A stretch of 64,000 nt of DNA from Bradyrhizobium sp. Leo170 (lineage in GTDB: Bacteria > Pseudomonadota > Alphaproteobacteria > Rhizobiales > Xanthobacteraceae), in contig NZ_PSRR01000004.1 of the NCBI RefSeq assembly GCF_004296405.1, forward strand, positions 25,199-89,198. Direction: 5' to 3'. How positions within the stretch are numbered: position 1 is the first letter of the stretch; every line of letters begins with the position of its first letter. Positions 18,262 to 27,034 of the stretch are shown here, in pieces. Made by a program: the position numbers and the translations under genes. A model generated the notes under the pieces. The model was not told where the DNA came from. It made no database searches and saw nothing but the letters and a program-made list of their open reading frames with translations.

Positions 18262-18936
18262 ATGAAGGCTTATGTGTATGGTGCGAAGCGCGAGCTGTCG
18301 CAGGGGTTCGAGGATTTCACGCAGGCCTCGCGGACCGCGATCATCTCCGTCGACATGCACCAGGGACATCTGGCCGATACGCCGGATTGTCCTTGTCCCG
18401 CGCCGCGCGCGCGAGAGATCGTCGCGCCGATCGATCAGTTCCATGCCGCGGCGCGCGCGATCGGCGTGCCGGTGATCCACGTCAAATCGGTGCTGCGCAA
18501 GGGCGGGGTCGACGACATCGCCGGCATTCCCTCGGCGTGGCGGCGCACCTTTCCGCTCTATGTCGGCGCGATCCCCAACTCCGATGCGCATGCGATCGAA
18601 GGTTCGCGCTGGACCGAATTCGTCACCCATGTGGAGCCGCAGGACCTGATCGTCGCCGGCAAGAAGCGGCTGTCGCCGTTCTTCGCTACCGATCTCGATT
18701 TTCTGCTGCGGCAGATGAAAGTGCGCACCGTGGTGCTCGACGGCGGCATGACCGATTGCTGTATCCTCAACGCGGCGTTCGATGCCAGCAATCTCAGCTA
18801 TCGCGTCGTTGTCTTGCGCGATCTGGTGCGCGGCACCAATGAGGAGATGGAAGATGCCGCGCTCAAGATGGTGTCGCTGCATCTTGGCATCGTGACCGAC
18901 GCCGCCGACCTGCTTGCGGAATGGCGCGGCCGTTGA
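18262..18936 (+). CDS. cysteine hydrolase (isochorismatase-like family)
   Basis: This 224-aa enzyme of the isochorismatase/nicotinamidase superfamily has a likely triad D31 (SVDMHQGH), K134 (AGKKRLSPF) and C167 (GMTDCCILNAAFD). Members hydrolyse amides such as nicotinamide, maleamate, N-carbamoylsarcosine or ureidoacrylate. In this setting it may open or deamidate a product of heterocycle breakdown. AGGAGG lies just upstream of the ATG at 18,262, so the longer frame from 18,181 is rejected. A strong stem-loop follows the stop. Confidence 0.87.
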   Translation: MKAYVYGAKRELSQGFEDFTQASRTAIISVDMHQGHLADTPDCPCPAPRAREIVAPIDQFHAAARAIGVPVIHVKSVLRKGGVDDIAGIPSAWRRTFPLYVGAIPNSDAHAIEGSRWTEFVTHVEPQDLIVAGKKRLSPFFATDLDFLLRQMKVRTVVLDGGMTDCCILNAAFDASNLSYRVVVLRDLVRGTNEEMEDAALKMVSLHLGIVTDAADLLAEWRGR

Positions 18937-18964
18937 GCTGAAACCGCGCGGTGCATCAGGAGAA

Positions 18965-19000
18965 GCAAAAGCGCGGCCGCCGGCCGCTCTGCGCTTTTGC
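18965..19000 (+). terminator. stem-loop after cysteine hydrolase
   Basis: A 10-bp perfect outer stem (GCAAAAGCGC with GCGCTTTTGC) encloses a GGCC-rich inner palindrome. It begins 28 bp after the cysteine hydrolase stop and precedes the next operon by about 100 bp, so it probably separates the two transcripts. Confidence 0.6.
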
Positions 19001-19103
19001 CCCTCGGCCCTGGCCCAACCCATGCAGACTCACCGTCCCGAACAGTAGACACCGCAATGAGGTCATGTTAATCAGACTAAATAAAATTGAGCAAGGTTGA
19101 AAT

Positions 19104-19958
19104 GTGAAGGCTGCAGCGTTCGACTATCTCAGGCCAGCCGGTCTCGGCGAAGCGCTCGCGCTGCTCGCGACACACAAGGACGATTGCAAGATCCTGGCGG
19201 GCGGCCAGAGCCTGGTTCCGGCGATGAATTTCCGCCTGGCGCGGCCCGCTATCCTCATCGATATCAACGACCTCGACGAACTGGATTACCTGCGCGCGGA
19301 CGCCGATCAGTTGAAGATCGGTGCGCTGACGCGGCACGCCGCGTTCCATCGGCCGGTGGTCGAGGGGCCGCTCGGCACGCTCTTGGCGAAGGTCGTGCGC
19401 CACATTGCGCATTATCCGATCCGCCAGCGCGGCACCTTCGCGGGAAGCCTGTCGCACGCCGATCCCGCCTCGGAATGGTGCCTGGTCGCGACCACCCTTC
19501 GCGCCGAAATGGTTGCGAAGAGCGCGCGCGGCGAACGGGTGATCGCAGCAAGCGATTTCTTCCACGGCACGTTCACGACCGCGCTCGAACCTGACGAAAT
19601 CCTGGCCGAAATCCGCCTACCGCTGATGACGCCGGATTGGCGCGTGGGCTTCTACGAATTCTCGCGGCGCGCCGGCGACTTTGCCTTGGGGATGGCGGTG
19701 GCGGCGACAAGGGTTGAAGACGGCACGATCCGCGAGGCCCGGCTGGCTGTCGGCGGTGTCGCCGATCGCGCGATCCGCCTTGGGCTGCTGGAAGATCAGC
19801 TTGTTGGGAAGCCTGCGTCGCTTGCGATCATCGATGCCATCGCCCGCGAGGCGCGTGGCATGATCGAACCGAACGGAGACATCCATGCCTCGCCCGAGTA
19901 TCGGCGCGATCTGATCGCCGCTTCCGTCAAGCGCGCATTGACCGAGGCGCTGGCATGA
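19104..19958 (+). CDS. xanthine dehydrogenase-family FAD-binding subunit
   Basis: This 284-aa paralogue of the subunit at 9270 has AGGQSLVPAMNFR and TFAGSLSHADPASEW as FAD-binding loops. It starts with GTG at 19,104. Its last four bases (ATGA) overlap the start of a catalytic subunit. It opens the second molybdenum-hydroxylase operon, whose order is FAD, Mo, FeS, Mo. Confidence 0.92.
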   Translation: MKAAAFDYLRPAGLGEALALLATHKDDCKILAGGQSLVPAMNFRLARPAILIDINDLDELDYLRADADQLKIGALTRHAAFHRPVVEGPLGTLLAKVVRHIAHYPIRQRGTFAGSLSHADPASEWCLVATTLRAEMVAKSARGERVIAASDFFHGTFTTALEPDEILAEIRLPLMTPDWRVGFYEFSRRAGDFALGMAVAATRVEDGTIREARLAVGGVADRAIRLGLLEDQLVGKPASLAIIDAIAREARGMIEPNGDIHASPEYRRDLIAASVKRALTEALA

Positions 19959-22270
19959 ACTGGATTGGCCGACGGCTGCCACGATTGGAAGATCCGGCGC
20001 TGCTGAAAGGCGGCGGCAGCTATGTGGCCGATCGCGCGGCCAAGGCGGCCGCCGTCAGTTTCGTGCGCAGCCCGGTCGCGCGCGGAACGATCGTCGATAT
20101 CGAGATCCCATCTGATGCAACGGTCTTCACCGGACGAGACCTCGTCGACGTGAAGCCGATCCGGCCGATCCTGCATCGGCCGGACTATGTCGCGATCGGC
20201 CAGCCCGTCCTGCCGATCGATCGCGTCAGCTTCTGCGGGCAGGCGCTCGCGGTCGTCGTTGCCGACGACGCGGCGCTGGCGGAGGACATCGCCGAGCAGG
20301 TGTTCGTCGATATCGACGTCGCGGATGCCATCATCAATTTCGAAACCGCGCTCGCCCCCGATGCAACGCCGGTCCATCCCGAAGCTGCATCTAACGTGCT
20401 GGTCGAAGGGCGCATGAAGACGCAAGGGCTCGACAAGGTCTTTGCGGACGCCGCCGAGATCGTCGCGCTGGACGTGCGCTCGCACCGCCAATCGGCGGCG
20501 CCAATGGAGAACCGCGGCGGGCTCGCCGAATACGACGCGGGATCGGGGCGCGTCACGCTCACAGCCTCGGTGCAGATGCCGCATATGCTCAGGACCGGCA
20601 TCGCCGACACGCTGGACATGCCAGAGTCGGACTTGCGCGTGATCGCGCCCGATGTCGGCGGCGGCTTCGGGCAGAAGATGTCGCTATTTCCCGAATATGT
20701 CGTGCTGGTGTGGCTGGCTCGTAAACTGAAGCGGAGCGTCGCCTGGATCGAGGACCGCCGCGAAAATCTGCTCGCCTCCGCCCATAGCCGCGACCAGGCG
20801 TTCAGCCTGCGCGGAGCCTTCGCCAAAGACGGCAGGCTGCTCGGGCTGGAGGCGGATTTGCGTTCCAACATCGGCGCGTTCTCCTGCTATCCCGTGACCT
20901 GCGGGGTCGAGCCGCTGATGGCCTTTGCCGAACTGCCGGGCCCCTATGATTTCGCCGAATACGGCGTTCGCTCGCGCGGCGTGACCACCAATACCTGCAT
21001 GATGGCGCCGTATCGCGGCGTATCGCGGCCGACGCTGACCTTCTCCATGGAACGGATGATGGATGTCGCGGCGAAACGGCTCGGCATCGATGCCGCCGAG
21101 ATCCGCCGCCGCAATCTGATCAAGGCGTTTCCGCATCGTTCGCCGACCGGCCTTGTCTATGACGAGGGAAGTTATCTGCAGGCGATGGAGGTCGCAATCG
21201 ATGCCGCGGACCTGCCGGCGTTCCGGGCGCGGCAGTCGGCGTTGCGCACGCTCGGGCGCTATCTCGGCGTCGGCATTTCCGTGTTCAGCGAGCGGACCGG
21301 CTACGGCACGCCGGCCTATGCCGCGCGCGGCATGGACATCGTGCCGGGCTACGAGATCGTCGATTGCTCGATGGACCCTTCGGGCGACGTCGTGCTGCGC
21401 ATCGGCTCGTCACCGCATGGCCAAGGCCTGAAGACCAGCCTTGCGCAATTGGTGTCGGACGAGCTCGGCATTGAGCCGCACCGCATCCGGATCATCTCCG
21501 GCGATACCGATGCGACGCCCTATGGCTGGGGCACCTTTGCCAGCCGTTCGATGGTGATCGCCGGCGCTGCCTCGAAGCTCGCGGCGGGAAAGATCGCGGT
21601 GAAGCTCAAGACCATAGCCGCGACCTTGATGGAAACATCATCAGACAATATCGAATTGAAGGACGGCTGGGCGCGGGTGAGCCATTCCAACCAGGCCATG
21701 GAGATCGGCGCGCTGGCGCGGGCCGCCTATCACCAGAGCCATCGCTTCGAGGGGCTATTGCCCGGACTGCATGAGAACGCGGTCTACGATCCCGGCGGCA
21801 CGTTCTCGAATGCCTGCCATATCGCTTTTGTCGAGGTCGACATCGAGACCGCCGGCGTTCGCGTCGATCGCTTTCTTGTCGTCGAGGACGCCGGCGTCCT
21901 GATCAATCCGATGATCGTCGACGGCCAGATCACCGGAGGCGTCGCGCAAGGCATTGCCAACGCGCTGTTCGAGGAGATCGTCTACGACGACACCGGCAAT
22001 CTGCTGACCGCGTCCTTTGCCGACTATCTGCCGCCGACCGCGGCGGAGATCCCGGAGATCGAGATCATGCACATGGAAACTGTCTCGCCCGAAAGCGTGA
22101 CCAAGGCGAAAGGCGTCGGCGAGGGCGGGGCGATCGGGGCGCCGGCGGCGGTCGTCAACGCGATCTGCGATGCGCTGTCTCCCTTCGGCATCGAACTGTT
22201 CGAACTGCCTGCAACCCCGCAGCGCATCCGCGAGGCGCTGCGCCGGGCCGGAGGTGCGAGCTATGCCTGA
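19955..22270 (+). CDS. molybdenum hydroxylase catalytic subunit (second)
   Basis: This 771-aa catalytic subunit has DVGGGFGQK, the substrate loop APYRGVSRP, the segment SSPHGQG and the catalytic Glu in GVGEGGAIG. The substrate loop differs from the two other catalytic subunits in the window, which suggests a different substrate or position of attack. It overlaps the FAD gene by 4 bp and the FeS gene by 8 bp, so the operon is tightly coupled. Confidence 0.92.
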   Translation: MNWIGRRLPRLEDPALLKGGGSYVADRAAKAAAVSFVRSPVARGTIVDIEIPSDATVFTGRDLVDVKPIRPILHRPDYVAIGQPVLPIDRVSFCGQALAVVVADDAALAEDIAEQVFVDIDVADAIINFETALAPDATPVHPEAASNVLVEGRMKTQGLDKVFADAAEIVALDVRSHRQSAAPMENRGGLAEYDAGSGRVTLTASVQMPHMLRTGIADTLDMPESDLRVIAPDVGGGFGQKMSLFPEYVVLVWLARKLKRSVAWIEDRRENLLASAHSRDQAFSLRGAFAKDGRLLGLEADLRSNIGAFSCYPVTCGVEPLMAFAELPGPYDFAEYGVRSRGVTTNTCMMAPYRGVSRPTLTFSMERMMDVAAKRLGIDAAEIRRRNLIKAFPHRSPTGLVYDEGSYLQAMEVAIDAADLPAFRARQSALRTLGRYLGVGISVFSERTGYGTPAYAARGMDIVPGYEIVDCSMDPSGDVVLRIGSSPHGQGLKTSLAQLVSDELGIEPHRIRIISGDTDATPYGWGTFASRSMVIAGAASKLAAGKIAVKLKTIAATLMETSSDNIELKDGWARVSHSNQAMEIGALARAAYHQSHRFEGLLPGLHENAVYDPGGTFSNACHIAFVEVDIETAGVRVDRFLVVEDAGVLINPMIVDGQITGGVAQGIANALFEEIVYDDTGNLLTASFADYLPPTAAEIPEIEIMHMETVSPESVTKAKGVGEGGAIGAPAAVVNAICDALSPFGIELFELPATPQRIREALRRAGGASYA

Positions 22271-22751
22271 CAAGCGCGACGTTACCCTTGCCGTGAACGG
22301 CAAGACTTACGCAGTATCGATCGAGCCGCGCCGGAGCCTTGCCAACGTCCTGCGCGACGATTGCGGGCTGACGGGCACGCATCTCGGCTGCGAGCATGGC
22401 GTCTGCGGCGCCTGCACCGTGCTGGTGAACGACAAGCCGGTCCGCTCCTGCCTGATGTTCGGTGTGCAGGCTGAGGGCAAGACGGTACGCACCGTCGAGG
22501 GACTGGCCGACGGCGAGACGCTGCATCCGCTACAGCAGGCGTTCTGGGAAAATCACGGCTTGCAATGCGGCTTCTGCACCCCGGGCTTCCTGATGCTCGC
22601 CGCCGGCGCGCTGCAGGAAAATCCTGATATGTCCGACGACGACATCAAGGACGTGCTGTCGTCGAACCTCTGCCGCTGCACCGGCTATCAGAACATCGTC
22701 AAAGCGGTGCGGCTGGCCGCGCGCGAGATGCGGGCGAGAGCGCGGGCATGA
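22263..22751 (+). CDS. (2Fe-2S)-binding subunit of molybdenum hydroxylase (second)
   Basis: This 162-aa subunit has first-cluster ligands in GCEHGVCGAC and RSC, and second-cluster ligands in CGFCTPG and NLCRCTGY. The ATG at 22,263 is chosen because it overlaps the catalytic-subunit stop; the longer frame from 22,170 lies inside that gene. It ends in ATGA overlap with a third catalytic subunit. It is the only FeS subunit in this operon, so it may serve both catalytic proteins. Confidence 0.92.
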   Translation: MPDKRDVTLAVNGKTYAVSIEPRRSLANVLRDDCGLTGTHLGCEHGVCGACTVLVNDKPVRSCLMFGVQAEGKTVRTVEGLADGETLHPLQQAFWENHGLQCGFCTPGFLMLAAGALQENPDMSDDDIKDVLSSNLCRCTGYQNIVKAVRLAAREMRARARA

Positions 22752-25027
22752 GCTTTGTCGGCCGCTCGCTCAAGCGGATCGAGGACCGTCCGCTGCTGAT
22801 GGGCCAGGGCGCGTTCGCCGCCGACTGCAACTGGCCGGGCCAGCTCCACATGCGCGTGGTGCGTTCGCCGGTCGCTTTCGGCCGCATCCTTGGCATCGAA
22901 ACCGAGGAGGCAGCCGCGCTCGAGGGCGTCGTCGCGATCTGGACCATTGCCGATCTCGACGATCTGCCGCCGATCGATTTCCGCCAGATGGGCCTCGAGC
23001 GGCTCGCGCCATACCGGCAATTCGTGCTAGCGCGCGATTATGTGCGTTATGTCGGTGAGCCTGTGGCTGTGGTTATCGCCGTCGATCCCTATGTGGCCGA
23101 GGATGCGGCCGATCTGGTGTTTTGCGATGTCGAGGAACTGGAGCCGCAGCTCGATGCGACCGCCGAGCCGATGGCGTTCATGCCCGATGTTCACCCCGGA
23201 TTGATGTCCGAGCCGGCGGTGATCCGCCGCGGCTATGGCGATCTCGACGCGGCCTTTGCCCGCGCGCACAGAGTGGTCGAGTTGGAGGTGAAGATCGGGC
23301 GCCACACCGGCGTGCCGATGGAGACGCGCGGCGGGTTGTGCGTCTACGACGGAGACAAGGATACATTCACACTCTACGGCGCCGCCAAGGTGCCGCACTA
23401 TAACCGCGACGCCATCAGCAGGATGCTGGGCCTCGCGCCGGGACGGCTCGAGCTCAGCGAAGGCCATGTCGGCGGCGGCTTCGGCATTCGCGGCGAGCTT
23501 TACCCCGAGGACGTGCTGGTCTGCGCCGCGGCGCTGCGGCTGCAGCGTCCGGTGAAATGGATCGAGGATCGAAGGGAGCATCTGCTCGCCGCCAACCATT
23601 CGCGCGACCAGGTCTATCGGCTCAAGGCCGCCGTCGACTCGAGCGGATTCATCCTTGGCCTGAAGGCGGATTTCTTCACCGACCAGGGCGCCTATGTCCG
23701 CACCCACGGCACCACGGTCACCGATCTCTCGGCGGGCCTGCTGCCGGGCCCTTATGTCATTCCCGCCTATGGTGTCGCTGGCCATATCCGGCTCACCAAC
23801 AAGACGCCGGCCGGAACCTATCGCGCGCCCGGCCGCTACGAATCCACTTTCGCGCGCGAGCGGCTGATCGACGCGATCGCCGTCGAGCTCGACCTATCGC
23901 CGGTCGAGGTGCGCCGCGTGAACCTGATCGGCGAAGCGGCGATGCCGTTCGATCGCGGCTTCGAGACGCTCGGAACCAGGGTCGTCTACGACTCCGGCAA
24001 GTACGCCGATCTGCTCGAACGCGTGCTGGCGCATCTCGACTATGATCGGCTGCAGCAACAGCTCGCTGAACGTCGGAGTGGCGGCGAGCTGGTCGGCTTG
24101 GGCCTTGGCTATTTCGTCGAGAAGAGCGGTCTCGGTCCGCAGGACCTGGTGCGGATGAGGCTCGACATGCACGGCGATATCGAGATCGTCACCGGCGTTG
24201 CCTCGGTCGGACAGGGCGTTGAGACCGCGCTGGCGCAGATCTGCGCGGAGACGCTGCAGGTGCCGATCGAGCGCATCCGCGTGATCCATGGCCAGACCGA
24301 CCGGATCGAAATCGGCTTTGGCGCCTTCGCCTCGCGCGTCACCGTCATGGCGGGCTCCGCCGTGAAGATCGCTGCCGAAGCACTGCGTGCCAGCGCGCTG
24401 GAAGTGGCGGCAAAGCTGTTGCAGACCACACCGGAGGTGCTCCGCCTGTCGAACGGCATGATCGAGACCGTCAATGGCAGCGCCTCGCTGCTGCTTGGCG
24501 ATGTCGCCGCGCATCTCGAGCAGACGGGCGGGTTGACGGGCGAGGGGCGTTTCGCTTCCTCGCACATGACCTATCCCTATGGCATCCACGCCGCGCAGGT
24601 CCGCGTCGATCCCGCAACCTGTGCCGTCACCATTGAGCGCTATGTGGTCGCCTACGATGTCGGGCGCGCCGTCAATCCGATGCTGATCGAAGGCCAGATC
24701 GTGGGCGGCGTGGCGCAGGGCGTCGGCGGCGCGTTCCTGGAAGAGTTCGTCTATGACGAGAACGGCCAGCCGCTAGCGGCGAGCTTTGCCGATTATTTGA
24801 TGCCGACTTGTCACGAGGTGCCGGAGGTCGAAGTGCTCCTGCGCGAGGATGCGCCGTCGCCGCTCAATCCGCTCGGCGTCAAGGGCGCGGGCGAGGGCGG
24901 GATCAATGCGGCTGGCGCGGCGCTCGCGGGTGCCATCGACGCCGCCATCCAAAAGCCCGGCGCGGTCGCGCAGCTTCCGATCACGCCCGGCCGCCTGCAC
25001 GCCATCTTGCGCGGGGGCCGATCATAA
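22748..25027 (+). CDS. molybdenum hydroxylase catalytic subunit (third)
   Basis: This 759-aa catalytic subunit has HVGGGFGIRGE where the other two have DVGGGFGQK, the substrate loop GTYRAPGRYE, VASVGQGVET and the catalytic Glu in GVKGAGEGG. It is clearly more distant from the other two. Having two different catalytic subunits beside one FAD and one FeS gene suggests either alternative enzymes that share small subunits, or a two-step oxidation. The gene ends 8 bp before the convergent XRE regulator. Confidence 0.9.
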   Translation: MSFVGRSLKRIEDRPLLMGQGAFAADCNWPGQLHMRVVRSPVAFGRILGIETEEAAALEGVVAIWTIADLDDLPPIDFRQMGLERLAPYRQFVLARDYVRYVGEPVAVVIAVDPYVAEDAADLVFCDVEELEPQLDATAEPMAFMPDVHPGLMSEPAVIRRGYGDLDAAFARAHRVVELEVKIGRHTGVPMETRGGLCVYDGDKDTFTLYGAAKVPHYNRDAISRMLGLAPGRLELSEGHVGGGFGIRGELYPEDVLVCAAALRLQRPVKWIEDRREHLLAANHSRDQVYRLKAAVDSSGFILGLKADFFTDQGAYVRTHGTTVTDLSAGLLPGPYVIPAYGVAGHIRLTNKTPAGTYRAPGRYESTFARERLIDAIAVELDLSPVEVRRVNLIGEAAMPFDRGFETLGTRVVYDSGKYADLLERVLAHLDYDRLQQQLAERRSGGELVGLGLGYFVEKSGLGPQDLVRMRLDMHGDIEIVTGVASVGQGVETALAQICAETLQVPIERIRVIHGQTDRIEIGFGAFASRVTVMAGSAVKIAAEALRASALEVAAKLLQTTPEVLRLSNGMIETVNGSASLLLGDVAAHLEQTGGLTGEGRFASSHMTYPYGIHAAQVRVDPATCAVTIERYVVAYDVGRAVNPMLIEGQIVGGVAQGVGGAFLEEFVYDENGQPLAASFADYLMPTCHEVPEVEVLLREDAPSPLNPLGVKGAGEGGINAAGAALAGAIDAAIQKPGAVAQLPITPGRLHAILRGGRS

Positions 25028-25034
25028 GGGGGCC

Positions 25035-25655
25035 TCAGTCGCGATCGAGGTTGAACCAGAGCGTGCGGACCTTGGTCTTGCCGTGGTTCCAGAGCTTGTG
25101 CTTGCGGCGCGAGCTATAGGCGATGAGATCGCCCTGCCGCAGCACGTGCTTGATGCCGTCGACCTCGACGGTCAGTTCTCCCTGCAGCACGAAGCCATAT
25201 TCGAATCCGTCATGGGTGATCGGATGCTCGGCGCTGCCGGTATGCGGGGCATATTCGTTGACGGCGACCGAGACGCCGCGGCTGCGGTCTTCCCGCATCA
25301 GCCGCCGCACGACATGCTGCGCGGTCTCGACGACGCGCGCCTCGGACGCGCGCACCACGATCTTCTCCTCGGCAAGGCTGCCGCTGACGAGCAGATCCGA
25401 CATCGTGACGCCGAGCGCGCTCGCGATCACGATCAGCGATCCGATCGAGGGCGAGGCGCGTCCGCGCTCGACCAGGCTGAGCATCGAAGCGCTGAGGCCG
25501 GAGACGTCGGCAAGCTCCTGCAGCGTCAGTCCGCGCGCCTGCCGCAATTCGCGGATGCGCACGCCGATGGCGGCGAGCGTGTTCGCGGTGGTCTCGGCGA
25601 TTTCCTCCGACAGATGGGCAAGATCGGCGTTCGCCTCGGTCTCGGATTGGCTCAT
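25035..25655 (-). CDS. XRE-family regulator with C-terminal cupin
   Basis: This 206-aa regulator has a helix-turn-helix near residues 28-82 (IRELRQARGLTLQELADVSG, then SMLSLVERGRASPSIGSL) and a cupin sensor domain (EYGFVLQGELTVEVDGI, QGDLIAYSS). XRE-cupin proteins often control amine, purine or aromatic catabolism and respond to a pathway metabolite. It is divergent from two cupin genes and convergent with the second molybdenum operon. The ATG at 25,655 (MSQSETEA) begins just before the predicted first helices; the long upstream extension is rejected because it crosses the promoter region. Confidence 0.9.
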   Translation of the reverse strand: MSQSETEANADLAHLSEEIAETTANTLAAIGVRIRELRQARGLTLQELADVSGLSASMLSLVERGRASPSIGSLIVIASALGVTMSDLLVSGSLAEEKIVVRASEARVVETAQHVVRRLMREDRSRGVSVAVNEYAPHTGSAEHPITHDGFEYGFVLQGELTVEVDGIKHVLRQGDLIAYSSRRKHKLWNHGKTKVRTLWFNLDRD

Positions 25656-25728
25656 GTGCTGACGCTCCCGGCGCCGTTCGTCCTGGTCTTCGCAAAGAAG
25701 ACGTTGCGTGTCCTGTGATTTTGAATAT

Positions 25729-25745
25729 ACTAAAAATACTTTAGT
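25729..25745. promoter_or_regulatory. candidate operator palindrome for the XRE-cupin regulator
   Basis: A perfect 6-bp inverted repeat, ACTAAA-5-TTTAGT, lies in the only AT-rich stretch of the gap between the XRE-cupin gene and the divergent cupin genes. Position and symmetry fit a binding site for the regulator acting on both promoters. This is inference from sequence only. Confidence 0.45.
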
Positions 25746-25767
25746 TTGGATCAAAAAATAGGCGGCG

Positions 25768-26160
25768 ATGGCCAATCTCTCGTTTTCCCAGGTTCGAGTC
25801 ATCGACAGCGCCGCCGGATGTCCAGAAATACCGATCGTAGAGGGCGAGGGCAACGCGAAGGTTGTGCTGTCGCGGCACAATGGCGCGGCGTTCCGCAGTT
25901 TTCAGCTCGTGTCGCTGCAGCAGAATGCGCGCACCATCGACCTCAGCCATGCGTCCGACTGCGTGTACTACGTGATCGCGGGCGAGGGCGCGATCGTCGA
26001 TACGGCCGGTGGCTCGCGCCACGAGGTCGCCGAAGGGCACATGGTCCATATCGATGCCGGCGATCGCTACCGCATCGAGGCGGGTGCAGCCGGCATCAAG
26101 GTGATCGGCGGGCCGTGCCCGGCCGATGCCAGTCTCTACTCAATGATCGCAGCGAGCTAG
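25768..26160 (+). CDS. cupin-domain protein
   Basis: This 130-aa single-domain cupin has YYVIAGEGAIVDTAGG and VAEGHMVHIDAGDRYRIEA as its two conserved strands. The His-rich metal motif is reduced, so it may be a binding protein or an isomerase-like enzyme rather than a dioxygenase. It is the first gene divergent from the XRE-cupin regulator and is followed 3 bp later by a second cupin, so both are probably controlled by that regulator. Confidence 0.75.
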   Translation: MANLSFSQVRVIDSAAGCPEIPIVEGEGNAKVVLSRHNGAAFRSFQLVSLQQNARTIDLSHASDCVYYVIAGEGAIVDTAGGSRHEVAEGHMVHIDAGDRYRIEAGAAGIKVIGGPCPADASLYSMIAAS

Positions 26161-26163
26161 ACC

Positions 26164-26568
26164 ATGGCCATTCGCCTGTTTCATCGCGACCATCCGACGC
26201 TGCGCTTGCCGCTGATCTCCAAGGACGCACGTTTCGTGATCTGGCCCGGCGTTGGCGCCTGGCAGGCAAATCTCAACTATGTCTGCCTCGAACCTGGCGA
26301 GGCCAACGTTCCCCATATCCACACCCAGTCGGAGGACACGATCTTCATCCTCGAAGGCGAGGGGACGATTCACGACTACACCAACAACATCTCGCTGCCC
26401 TTCCACGCCGGCTGCATCGTCCACGTGCCCGTGGGCGTCAAGCATGCGGTCGCGGCCAATCGTGGCAGCCATATCGTCAGTGTCGGCGGTCCCTGTCCGG
26501 CTGACGTTCCGCTGCTGAAAAAAGTCGGTGCGCTGCCGGCGGATGCGACGCCGCCGCTATCGGCGTAA
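26164..26568 (+). CDS. cupin-domain protein with intact metal motif
   Basis: This 134-aa cupin has the first motif PHIHTQSEDTIFILEGEG and the second motif FHAGCIVHVPVGVKHAV, which together supply three His and one Glu as metal ligands. It shares the C-terminal GGPCPAD motif with the preceding cupin, so the two arose by duplication, and only this copy keeps the full metal site. They may act together as a heterodimer. Confidence 0.78.
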   Translation: MAIRLFHRDHPTLRLPLISKDARFVIWPGVGAWQANLNYVCLEPGEANVPHIHTQSEDTIFILEGEGTIHDYTNNISLPFHAGCIVHVPVGVKHAVAANRGSHIVSVGGPCPADVPLLKKVGALPADATPPLSA

Positions 26569-26628
26569 TCGGGCCGGCGCATGAAGCTGGGCTCCGCGGC
26601 ATGGATGAACTGGTCGAGGTGATGGGCG

Positions 26629-26871
26629 ATGTCGCCAGCGCCAGCCTTGCACGACACTAGCCGTCCCGTGTTCCAGCGCGAATACTACATTGTGACCCTC
26701 AGCGACGACTGCCGCTCCGTGTGGCGGTGGGAAATCAAGCGCAGAGGCGCGCCGATGGGCGTCAGAGTGACCGGAGATGGATATTCATCCCAGCGCGCGG
26801 CGGAAGAGGCCGGAAAGCACGCCCTCGCGGAATTCCTCCTTGCGGTCGCTTCCGAGCAGAAGCGCGGATGA
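26629..26871 (+). CDS. small conserved hypothetical protein
   Basis: This 80-aa soluble protein contains YYIVTLSDDCRSVWRWEIKR and ends in an amphipathic helix (AAEEAGKHALAEFLLAV). The strand-rich start followed by a helix resembles small conserved rhizobial proteins of unknown function. No signal peptide is seen. It follows the cupins by 60 bp but need not belong to their operon. Confidence 0.6.
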   Translation: MSPAPALHDTSRPVFQREYYIVTLSDDCRSVWRWEIKRRGAPMGVRVTGDGYSSQRAAEEAGKHALAEFLLAVASEQKRG

Positions 26872-26973
26872 GATGATCGCGTCGACGTGTGCTCGGAACG
26901 GATCGATCAGCCAGACCTCTGCGCCTGCTCGGCGAACCGCCGGTCTTTTATCGCAGGCCCTGGCAAATCAAGA

Positions 26974-26998
26974 GGGCTGCGGTGTCACACCGCAGCCC
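26974..26998 (-). terminator. terminator of the BA14K gene
   Basis: A perfect 11-bp stem (GGGCTGCGGTG with its complement) has a 3-nt loop. It lies 36 bp past the stop of the minus-strand BA14K gene and is followed on that strand by a mildly T-rich stretch. Confidence 0.75.
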
Positions 26999-27034
26999 TG
27001 AAAGCAGATACGGTCGCGACTACATCTGAAAGAC

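Noticed and set aside
17863..19023. 386-codon minus-strand frame over the divergent promoter and cysteine hydrolase
   Set aside because: It crosses a promoter region and lies antisense to a hydrolase with a good ribosome site and catalytic triad.
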